Source: CAYWTS01 sp964461265
GTDB taxonomy: Bacteria > Bacteroidota > Ignavibacteria > Tepidaquicellales > OLB5
Assembly: GCA_964461265.1 (NCBI GenBank)
Contig: CAYWTS010000053.1
Span: 1 to 11,937 of the forward strand
Reading direction: 5' to 3'
Length of the DNA: 11,937 bases
Part shown: piece by piece, positions 6,288 to 11,937 of the stretch
How the letters are laid out: every line of letters starts with the position of its first letter
Numbering within the stretch: position 1 is the first letter of the stretch
Notes under the pieces: generated by a model
The model's database searches: none
What the model saw: only the letters and a program-made list of their open reading frames with translations
Told to the model about the DNA's origin: nothing
Translations under genes and position numbers: made by a program

Positions 6288-6800
6288 ATGAGAAATGTTT
6301 TAATAATATTTTTTTCTTTTATAACAGGTGTAAGTGTTTTCTCACAGGTCAAAATTGGCTATGTAGATTCAAAAGTTATTCTTGAAAGCATGCAGGATGC
6401 GAAAGATGCCCAGATGAATCTTGATAATCTGGTAGACCAGTGGAAAAACCAGCTGCTCTCGATGAATGACAGCTTAACTTATATGAAAGACGATTACGAG
6501 AAGAAGAAGCTGATACTTACCGAAAACATTAAAAAACAAAAGGAAGAAGAAATAAAAAACATGGAAAAGCGTATTGCCGATTTCAAAACACAGAAGTTTG
6601 GTGAGAACGGCGAATACTTCCTGAAGCAAAGCGAGCTTATGAAACCTGTACAAGACAGGGTGTTTAAAGCGATACAGGATGTTGCAAAAGAAGGGGATTA
6701 CGATTTTGTCTTCGACCGAAGCAGCGAATTAATGCTTCTTTATATGAATGAGAAATATGACCTGACAAATAAAGTTATCAAAAAACTCGAATCACAATAA
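6288..6800 (+). CDS. skp: Periplasmic chaperone, Skp/OmpH family (copy 2)
   Basis: The second tandem Skp/OmpH protein, 170 residues from the ATG at 6288. It has a signal peptide (1-19, cleavage VFS|QV), the opening VKIGYVDSKVIL (21-32), a charged coiled-coil region at about 35-115 including a KKQKEEEIKNMEKR stretch, and a DYDFVFDRSSELMLLY end matching copy 1. The two copies align over their whole length but differ widely in the arms, so the duplication is old. A GTG at 6270, directly after the stop of copy 1, would add six residues. I prefer the ATG because it gives a compact signal peptide, but neither start has a well-placed Shine-Dalgarno, so translation may depend on coupling to copy 1. 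Paired ompH genes behind bamA are common in Bacteroidota and Chlorobiota. Confidence 0.88.
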   Translation: MRNVLIIFFSFITGVSVFSQVKIGYVDSKVILESMQDAKDAQMNLDNLVDQWKNQLLSMNDSLTYMKDDYEKKKLILTENIKKQKEEEIKNMEKRIADFKTQKFGENGEYFLKQSELMKPVQDRVFKAIQDVAKEGDYDFVFDRSSELMLLYMNEKYDLTNKVIKKLESQ

Positions 6801-6806
6801 ATCTTT

Positions 6807-7829
6807 ATGAAATTATCCGAGATAGCAGCCATATTGAACGGTGAATTGCTCGGAGACGGCAATACCGAAATTTCAGGTGTTGCTAAAATAGAAGAAGCAA
6901 ATAATAACGATATTACATTTATTTCAAACAGACTTTATGAAAAATATTTTGTAACAACCTGTGCAGGTGCAGTAATAGTTTCGAGAGAATTTATCCCGCC
7001 TAAACGGGAAAATGATATTCAGTTGTTAAAAGTCGATGACCCCTATCTTGCCTTCCTCAAAGTTCTTGATATTTTCTTGCCCAAAACCGAGCTGCAAAAA
7101 ATTGGTGTAGATAGTTCAGCGGTAATAGCCGATACTGCACAAATTGCAAAATTAGATGTAAGAATTGGTGCTAATTGCTTTGTAGGCGAAAAAGCAGTTA
7201 TTGGGAACAGAGTAAGAATTTTACCCGGCAGTGTTATCCTTGCCGGTGCCGTTATCGGAGATGATGTTTTAATTTATCCTAATGTTACAATTTATTCCGG
7301 GTGTAAAATTGGGAACAGGGTAATAATCCATTCAGGGACTGTGATAGGCAGCGACGGATTCGGGCAGGCAAAAAATCCTGACGGAACTTACCAGAAAATT
7401 CCCCAGAAGGGTATTGTTGTCATAGAAGACGATGTTGAAATCGGCAGCAACTGCTCTATTGACAGAGCTACAATAGGTGAAACAAAAATCTGCAAAGGCG
7501 TAAAGCTCGATAACCAGATACAGATTGCTCACAATGTTATTATTGGCGAGAATACGGTTATTGCTGCACATACAGGTATTGCCGGAAGCACAAAGATTGG
7601 CAGGAACTGCCTGATAGGCGGTAAAGTTGGTATTGTAGGGCATATCGAGATATGTGACGATGTTATGATAACAGCAGCTACAAACATATCTAAGTCGATA
7701 ACAAAACCGGGTGTATATTCAGGTTACCGTGCGCAGCCGCAGAAAGAAGAACTAAAGAAGGAAGCATTGTTAAGACATATAGAGGATTTTAAAAGAAGAA
7801 TTAAAGAATTGGAGAATAAATTCAAATAA
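6807..7829 (+). CDS. lpxD: UDP-3-O-(3-hydroxyacyl)glucosamine N-acyltransferase LpxD
   Basis: LpxD adds the second 3-hydroxyacyl chain, from acyl-ACP, to the 2-amino group of UDP-3-O-acyl-glucosamine, the third step of lipid A synthesis in the cytoplasm. The 340-residue length is typical. Residues 1-95 form the N-terminal uridine-binding domain. About 98-295 is a left-handed parallel beta-helix built of hexapeptide repeats with Ile/Val every sixth position. The catalytic His is in QIAHNV (His242), and a second conserved His is in VGHIEI (His279). A C-terminal helix (about 312-340, Lys/Glu-rich) matches the family's trimer-capping or ACP-binding helix. The ATG at 6807 is 6 bp after the copy 2 skp stop, with a weak Shine-Dalgarno, so coupled translation is likely. 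lpxC-fabZ follows after 5 bp. Assignment is very secure. Confidence 0.96.
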   Translation: MKLSEIAAILNGELLGDGNTEISGVAKIEEANNNDITFISNRLYEKYFVTTCAGAVIVSREFIPPKRENDIQLLKVDDPYLAFLKVLDIFLPKTELQKIGVDSSAVIADTAQIAKLDVRIGANCFVGEKAVIGNRVRILPGSVILAGAVIGDDVLIYPNVTIYSGCKIGNRVIIHSGTVIGSDGFGQAKNPDGTYQKIPQKGIVVIEDDVEIGSNCSIDRATIGETKICKGVKLDNQIQIAHNVIIGENTVIAAHTGIAGSTKIGRNCLIGGKVGIVGHIEICDDVMITAATNISKSITKPGVYSGYRAQPQKEELKKEALLRHIEDFKRRIKELENKFK

Positions 7830-7834
7830 TCAAT

Positions 7835-9238
7835 ATGCTCACTAAACAACGCACAATACAGAAAAGTGTTTCAATTTCGGGGATTGGTTTGCACACGGGC
7901 AAGCCTTCATCGATGACTTTTAAGCCGGCACCTGAGAATTACGGTATCCGTTTCAAACGTATCGACCTGCCAAGCTCTCCCGAAATTCTTGCCGATATTG
8001 ACCATGTAACCGATATTTCACGGGGCACAACCATTGCATTAAACGGTGCTGAGATAAAAACAGTTGAACATGTTCTTGCTGCAATTATGGGCTGTGAAAT
8101 CGATAATATAATTGTAGAGCTTAACACCAACGAACCGCCTGTAGTTGACGGCAGTGCAAAACCCTTTGTTGAAATACTGCATCAGGCAGGATTTTTGGAG
8201 CAGGATGCACCGAAAGATTATCTTGTGATTGAACAAACTGTTCATTATAGCGATGAAAAAAATGAAGTTGATATTGTTGCTATGCCGCTTAACGATTTCA
8301 AGATGACAGTGATGATTGATTACAAAAATGCTGCACTTGGCTCGCAGTATACAGGACTTTTCAATCTGCAGGATGAGTTTGCCAATGAATTTGCTCCTGC
8401 CCGTACGTTTTGCTTTCTGCATGAGGTAGAAGACCTTTACAACCAGGGATTGATAAAAGGCGGCAAGTTTGAAAATGCCGTTGTTATTGTTGACCGTGAG
8501 CTTACGCAGCAAGACCTCGAAAAGCTGATGAAAAAACTCGGTATAGAAGATACTGTTGTGCTTGGTGATAACGGCATATTGAACAACAGCCAGCTTAGAT
8601 TTAAAAATGAGCCGGCACGCCATAAGCTTGTGGATTTAATCGGTGACCTTGCATTAATAGGTGCACCTATTAAAGGACATATTCTTGCTGCACGTCCGGG
8701 GCATAAAGCGAATATTGAGTTTGTGAAAATACTGCGTAAGCTTTATGAGCAGAATAAACTTAAATTAAAATTCCAGAGTGCTTCGAGCTCAGGAGTTCTG
8801 CTTGATATTAATGCTATAAAGAAGATACTCCCTCACCGCTATCCATTCCTTTTGGTTGATAAGATAATTGATATGGAGGCGGGAAAAAGCATTACGGGTG
8901 TAAAAAATGTTACGGCAAATGAGCCGTTTTTCCAGGGGCACTTCCCGCAAAAGCCCTTAATGCCCGGAGTATTGATTATTGAAGCTATGGCTCAGACAGC
9001 AGGAATTTTAATGAAAAGCATGATAGAAAATCCGGAAAACAAGCTCGCTTATTTTACATCTATAGATAGAGCTAAATTCCGCAAACAGGTTATACCGGGT
9101 GACCAGCTTTTCTTTGTGCTTGAAATATTAGACAGGAAACGAAACATATTCAAATTCAAAGGCAAAGCATTCAAGAATAGCTTAGACGGTGAGCTTGCCG
9201 CCGAAGCGGAAATTATGGCTGCAATAGCGGGGGAGTAA
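7835..9238 (+). CDS. lpxC/fabZ: LpxC-FabZ fusion: lipid A deacetylase / 3-hydroxyacyl-ACP dehydratase
   Basis: A 467-residue two-domain enzyme. Residues 1 to about 315 are LpxC, the zinc deacetylase that commits UDP-3-O-acyl-GlcNAc to lipid A. Glu78 and His79 (TVEH), then His263 and Asp267 (HKLVDLIGD), supply the base and zinc ligands; Asp271 and His290 (RPGHKAN) match the remaining active-site residues. From about 325 it is FabZ, which dehydrates 3-hydroxyacyl-ACP in fatty acid synthesis: PHRYPFLLVD at 333-342, catalytic His369 in GHFPQKPLMPG, and Glu383 in EAMAQ, with the family's 14-residue spacing. Both active sites look intact. This fusion is known from Bacteroidota and relatives. It joins two enzymes that compete around the 3-hydroxyacyl-ACP pool. 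ATG 7835 lies 5 bp after lpxD. It is the last gene of the operon here; no lpxA follows. Confidence 0.96.
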   Translation: MLTKQRTIQKSVSISGIGLHTGKPSSMTFKPAPENYGIRFKRIDLPSSPEILADIDHVTDISRGTTIALNGAEIKTVEHVLAAIMGCEIDNIIVELNTNEPPVVDGSAKPFVEILHQAGFLEQDAPKDYLVIEQTVHYSDEKNEVDIVAMPLNDFKMTVMIDYKNAALGSQYTGLFNLQDEFANEFAPARTFCFLHEVEDLYNQGLIKGGKFENAVVIVDRELTQQDLEKLMKKLGIEDTVVLGDNGILNNSQLRFKNEPARHKLVDLIGDLALIGAPIKGHILAARPGHKANIEFVKILRKLYEQNKLKLKFQSASSSGVLLDINAIKKILPHRYPFLLVDKIIDMEAGKSITGVKNVTANEPFFQGHFPQKPLMPGVLIIEAMAQTAGILMKSMIENPENKLAYFTSIDRAKFRKQVIPGDQLFFVLEILDRKRNIFKFKGKAFKNSLDGELAAEAEIMAAIAGE

Positions 9239-9242
9239 ATCA

Positions 9243-9280
9243 TTCAGTGGCTTGCTCACTGAAGCTTTAGCGTAAGTGAG
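9243..9280. terminator. Overlapping alternative hairpins at a convergent gene junction
   Basis: TTCAGTG (9243-9249) pairs perfectly with CACTGAA (9257-9263) around a 7-nt loop. CTCACT (9255-9260) can instead pair with AGTGAG (9275-9280), so the two stems exclude each other. They lie between the stop of lpxC-fabZ at 9238 and the end of the minus-strand peptidase gene at 9323, where terminators for both strands are expected. No T-run follows on either strand, so this is not a classical intrinsic terminator and may be a dispersed palindromic repeat. Confidence 0.4.
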
Positions 9281-9322
9281 TCAATGCCTGCTCCGATTCC
9301 GGGGGGTTAATAGTGAATAGAG

Positions 9323-10039
9323 TTATTTAATCTTTTTCTCTGCTTTATATAAATCCTGTATAATATCCTCAGGTTCCGGATAACCATCTTCGATTTTATA
9401 ATAAGCAATATGCAGATGTGTTTTGCCGTGTATTGCTTTCCTGCCTGTTCTGCCAACGTATCCGATAGGTTCACCTGCTTTAACAATTTGCCCAACATTT
9501 ACAAAAACCGAATCAAGATGTGAATAGTAAAATATCGCCTCGCTTTGGGGGTCAAACAGTTTAACGTAATTACCGCTTCTGAAGAAATCTCCTTTTTTCC
9601 ATCCCAAATGCAGTGAGATAACAACTCCGTTGACCATTGCAGCAGCATCTACATAGTTACCGGTCAGGTCTTCTATAGCGTTGCTGTCTTTATCCAATAT
9701 AAAAATATCGTGTGCAGGGTGACCTTTGGATTCACCGCCCTGGAAATAATCGAATCCTGCCTCTTTGTAATCATTGCCGTTTGTCCTGTAGCTTATTTCC
9801 GAGAACTCCGAAAGAGGAAAAACCCAGTCAGTTCGTTGAGTTACGGTTAACCCAGAACTCTTAAAATATTTTTTTGCAAGCGGAACGAATTTTGCAATTG
9901 AATCGATAGCATCACTTTTATCTATCTTTCTGTCGCGGATAAGCATATCCACATTATGCCACCTGTAAATGTGTGAAGTATCCTGCGAAAATAAGTTTAA
10001 TGATGTAAATAATATGAAAGCAGTAAATATATTTTTCAT
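9323..10039 (-). CDS. Secreted M23 family metallopeptidase
   Basis: A 238-residue exported protein with a LytM-type (M23) zinc peptidase domain, a family that cuts peptide bridges in peptidoglycan or activates such enzymes. The signal peptide is residues 1-18 (cleavage LFS|QD). Residues 20-70 are a helical lead-in. The catalytic domain shows the full set: HPAHD (His107, Asp111) for the first two zinc ligands, YYSHL with His174, and THLH with His208 and zinc ligand His210, together with VKAGEPIGYVGRTG (about 187-199), the usual glycine-rich turn. All metal-binding residues are present, so an active enzyme is likely rather than an EnvC-like degenerate activator. No LysM, SH3 or coiled-coil targeting region is visible. 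It begins 21 bp after the stop of the MFS gene, so the two are probably co-transcribed; a functional link is not obvious. The Shine-Dalgarno is weak. Confidence 0.9.
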   Translation of the reverse strand: MKNIFTAFILFTSLNLFSQDTSHIYRWHNVDMLIRDRKIDKSDAIDSIAKFVPLAKKYFKSSGLTVTQRTDWVFPLSEFSEISYRTNGNDYKEAGFDYFQGGESKGHPAHDIFILDKDSNAIEDLTGNYVDAAAMVNGVVISLHLGWKKGDFFRSGNYVKLFDPQSEAIFYYSHLDSVFVNVGQIVKAGEPIGYVGRTGRKAIHGKTHLHIAYYKIEDGYPEPEDIIQDLYKAEKKIK

Positions 10040-10060
10040 GTTATTGTATTAATTATCATA

Positions 10061-11308
10061 TCACATTTTCTCAAGCGTTTCAAATTTTTTCAGTTCAATT
10101 TCGTCTTCAATTTTTTCCTTTTCAGTTCTTTTGGGCAAATCGCAAAGCTTAAAATACACAAATATTCCTGCAAGCACAAGCAGTGCACCGCTCAATACAA
10201 AAATAAATTCTATGCTGGTGTATGAAGCTATATACCCGCTCGAAAACGGTCCCAGCATATTCCCGAACAATGTGAAGCTAGATGCAATTCCCATTATTCC
10301 GCCCTTGCGTTCCATAGGTATGTTTGAGTTTATATAAGTATAAAGCGAGGGCAGTACACCTCCCGCACAAAAACCAAGGAAAGCCCTTACAGGTATAAGC
10401 TGCCATGTGCCGGTTGTTAATACGTGGGAAGCATATCCGATTCCGGCGCCAATTAAGGCAAAAGCCAGGTTTTTCCTGATGCCTTTCCTATCGTTTCTCT
10501 TTCCCCAAATAGGAGAGGATATTACCTGGAAGATTCCCATAACACCGAAAATCGAGCCGGTTAGAGTTGCGATGTAAGGCACGCTGCCAGCTCTGTTTTC
10601 GATGAACAACGCAAACATCGGCTGTATCATTGAAATAGATGCAGCGGAAACAATAAGCAAATACATTGCATATTTTATATTTTTGTTTTCGAAAACAAGC
10701 CGGTAATTATCCAGAACATTATTCTCTGAATTATATGAGCGGTTTATTTCTTTCACGAAAAACATGACAAGCATTCCGCTTATAAAACAAAGCACAGACG
10801 TGATAAAAAAAACATTCCTGTAGCCAAACGCATCGGCAAGCATGCCGCCTACAAAAGGACCCAGCATATTTCCTGCCGCAGTTGATGAAGCGAGAAATCC
10901 TATTGCATAACCGGATTTTTCTTTAGGAGTATTAGAGGAAACAAGTGCTAAAGCTGCAGCAATAAATCCGCTTAATGTCCCCTGGAGCATACGGAACAGG
11001 AAAAGCTCGAAAACGTCACTTGAGAGCCCGATAAGGAATTGTGATAATGCCAGCCCGAAAATTGCACGTATTACCATTTTCTTTTTGCCAACCCTATCAC
11101 CAAGCCAGCCCCAGATGGGTGTTGCAATAACAGCGGTGATAAAAACGCCCGACATAACCAGTCCGCTCCATCGCTTTAGCTCCGAGGGGTCGGTTACACC
11201 GAGGTCTTTAACATAGAGGGGGAGGAAGGGAATTACCATGCTCATCCCAATCATTGCAATCAGCTGCGCAGCCCAGATAATGTAAAGATTCTTACGCCAC
11301 AATGTCAA
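10061..11308 (-). CDS. MFS efflux transporter, MdtG-like
   Basis: A 415-residue inner-membrane protein with about 12 hydrophobic helices, typical of drug:proton antiporters of the major facilitator superfamily (DHA1 group). After helix 1, VIPFLPLYVKDLGVT and then RWSGLVMS closely resemble E. coli MdtG as I remember it. Motif A between helices 2 and 3 is GWLGDRVGKKKM (about 67-78), the antiporter motif C in helix 5 is GNMLGPFVGG (about 145-154), and a second motif-A-like loop, GKRNDRKG, lies between helices 8 and 9. The C-terminal tail is charged and cytoplasmic. The start is TTG at 11308, or a second TTG two codons later; the frame stays open upstream to a TAA near 11343 but contains no ATG. 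Substrates cannot be told from sequence. The M23 peptidase gene follows after 21 bp. Confidence 0.88.
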   Translation of the reverse strand: MTLWRKNLYIIWAAQLIAMIGMSMVIPFLPLYVKDLGVTDPSELKRWSGLVMSGVFITAVIATPIWGWLGDRVGKKKMVIRAIFGLALSQFLIGLSSDVFELFLFRMLQGTLSGFIAAALALVSSNTPKEKSGYAIGFLASSTAAGNMLGPFVGGMLADAFGYRNVFFITSVLCFISGMLVMFFVKEINRSYNSENNVLDNYRLVFENKNIKYAMYLLIVSAASISMIQPMFALFIENRAGSVPYIATLTGSIFGVMGIFQVISSPIWGKRNDRKGIRKNLAFALIGAGIGYASHVLTTGTWQLIPVRAFLGFCAGGVLPSLYTYINSNIPMERKGGIMGIASSFTLFGNMLGPFSSGYIASYTSIEFIFVLSGALLVLAGIFVYFKLCDLPKRTEKEKIEDEIELKKFETLEKM

Positions 11309-11324
11309 TTTTCTACAATCTTTA

Positions 11325-11355
11325 CAAAAATACTCAATTTTTCCGAATGGTTAAA
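11325..11355 (-). promoter_or_regulatory. Candidate promoter for the MFS-peptidase pair
   Basis: On the minus strand TATTTTTG (plus-strand 11325-11332) fits the Bacteroidota -7 pattern TAnnTTTG. About 19 bp upstream lies TTTA, one base off the -33 TTTG. It would leave only a short leader before the TTG at 11308. The evidence is pattern only, in A+T-rich DNA. Confidence 0.25.
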
Positions 11356-11404
11356 ATAAACTTTTCAGAAACAGTAAGAGGCAAAAATGGAAAAAGGAAA
11401 AAAG

Positions 11405-11432
11405 AAGTTGGAGGTTCGAAGTTAGAGGTTCG
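11405..11432. repeat. Two-copy 14-bp tandem repeat
   Basis: AAGTTGGAGGTTCG (11405-11418) is followed at once by AAGTTAGAGGTTCG (11419-11432), differing at one base. It lies in the non-coding spacer between the MFS gene and the T9SS cargo gene. The rest of the 202-bp spacer is A+T-rich with loosely repeated AATTCG/AATTCAC words (about 11470-11505) and no gene. It looks like decaying intergenic repeat sequence. Confidence 0.6.
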
Positions 11433-11510
11433 AAAAATATTAGATTTAACCGTTATTCTTAAATCTGCAATTCGTAATTTTTAATTCACTATTTCGCAAT
11501 TCACATATCG

Positions 11511-11937
11511 CTATTTTAAAAGTATCATTGCTTTTGTCATTCTGTATACTTCGGTTGTAAGTGTATAAAAATACGTACCGCTTGGATGGTTTGATGCATC
11601 CCATTCAACCTCATATGTTCCGGATTTTAATGTTTCGTTTACAAGAGTAGTTATTTCACTACCAAGGATATCAAACACTTTTATTTGAACAAGGGGTTGC
11701 AACCCCTTGTTTAAGGGATTTGGGAGGCTGAATTTTATCTTTGTTACCGGATTAAAAGGATTCGGATAATTTTGGTATAAATAATATTCCGATGGAATTT
11801 CTGCAGAAATATTTTTTATGGCAAGTTCTCCGATAGGGCGTCTCCAAACAGATTGCCCAACCGTTCCAGCAAAAAAGTAGGTGCTTGTAATAAGTAATCC
11901 TCTGACAATAGGTGAGGTGATAAATCCTTCATTTTTC
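11511..11937 (-). CDS. T9SS-secreted protein, C-terminal part with type A sorting domain (5'-truncated)
   Basis: The minus-strand frame is open from the right edge of the window to a TAG at 11511-11513, giving about 141 codons of the C-terminus of a larger gene. First comes a segment with YFFAGTVGQSVWRRPIGEL, which resembles the end of beta-propeller or BNR-like repeat proteins in Ignavibacteria. A type IX secretion C-terminal sorting domain follows: YYLYQNYPNPFNPVTKIKF, then VFDILGSEITTLVNE, GTYEVEWDAS, PSGTYFYTL, and the terminal KAMILLK. This signal sends the protein through the outer membrane for release or surface attachment. No internal start is needed; the TTG at 11702 lies inside the domain. 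The loop between LPNP and VQIKVFD carries extra residues (about NKGLQPL) encoded by a perfect 24-bp palindrome, consistent with an in-frame insertion. Confidence 0.88.
   Translation of the reverse strand, partial: KNEGFITSPIVRGLLITSTYFFAGTVGQSVWRRPIGELAIKNISAEIPSEYYLYQNYPNPFNPVTKIKFSLPNPLNKGLQPLVQIKVFDILGSEITTLVNETLKSGTYEVEWDASNHPSGTYFYTLTTEVYRMTKAMILLK
11688..11711. repeat. Perfect 24-bp palindrome inside the T9SS domain coding sequence
   Basis: AACAAGGGGTTG (11688-11699) is followed without a gap by its exact reverse complement (11700-11711). It lies in frame within the T9SS cargo gene, in the loop between the first two strands of the sorting domain, and adds about seven residues there. 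A palindrome this long is far beyond chance, which points to an inserted mobile palindromic unit or a selected hairpin. Confidence 0.85.

Noticed and set aside
8039..8623. 194-codon antisense open frame under lpxC-fabZ
   Set aside because: It lies entirely opposite a highly conserved coding region, has Cys/Ile/Phe-rich random-looking composition and shows no recognisable motif.
11405..11432. Start of a CRISPR array or satellite
   Set aside because: Only two adjacent 14-bp units without spacers; too short and too few.
11302..11484. 60-codon plus-strand frame between the MFS and T9SS genes
   Set aside because: It overlaps the MFS start and runs through the 14-bp tandem repeat and A-rich spacer. 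The Lys/Arg-rich product comes from low-complexity DNA.

Overview
The window looks like chromosomal DNA from a Gram-negative (diderm) bacterium of the Bacteroidota/Chlorobiota/Ignavibacteriota group, most likely an Ignavibacteria-type lineage. Four things suggest this: A+T-rich DNA; a type IX secretion (T9SS) C-terminal sorting domain with a YPNPFNP-type motif at the right edge; a fused LpxC-FabZ protein, typical of this group; and a uppS-bamA-ompH-ompH-lpxD-lpxC/fabZ gene order. The lineage is inferred from these traits, not from a search.

Left part (1-2523). The 3' end of an unrecognised membrane protein gene (1-375) is followed by a gene-free stretch holding hairpins and a roughly 140-bp segment bounded by inverted repeats. 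Next come a stand-alone NAD(P)-binding reductase-like gene (703-1332) and a small secreted protein gene with a PsbP/DUF1795-like look (1483-1965). The 558-bp gap after that contains a roughly 155-bp MITE-like element with 15-bp terminal inverted repeats. It also holds a possible Bacteroidota-type promoter for the next operon and a 9-codon mini-ORF with a good ribosome binding site.

Centre (2524-9238). A tight plus-strand operon for outer-membrane biogenesis: uppS (undecaprenyl diphosphate synthesis), bamA (outer-membrane protein insertion; start codon overlaps the uppS stop), two tandem Skp/OmpH periplasmic chaperones, lpxD, and the lpxC-fabZ fusion (lipid A synthesis and fatty acid dehydration). 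The genes supply the lipid carrier, the outer-membrane protein assembly pathway with its chaperones, and the lipid A pathway. lpxA, which often follows lpxC/fabZ in relatives, is absent; the operon ends at a convergent junction with overlapping alternative hairpins.

Right part (9239-11937, minus strand). An MdtG-like major facilitator efflux protein gene (start near 11308) lies 21 bp upstream of a secreted M23 metallopeptidase gene, probably as a two-gene operon. Beyond an A+T-rich spacer with a short tandem repeat is the 3' end of a secreted T9SS cargo gene. Its sorting domain carries a perfect 24-bp palindrome inside the reading frame.

I see no wholly new system here. Most of the window is conserved envelope housekeeping. 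The observations most worth checking are the in-frame palindrome in the T9SS domain, the MITE-like element, the inverted-repeat segment at 484-623, and the frequent non-ATG starts. No rRNA, tRNA or CRISPR array was seen.
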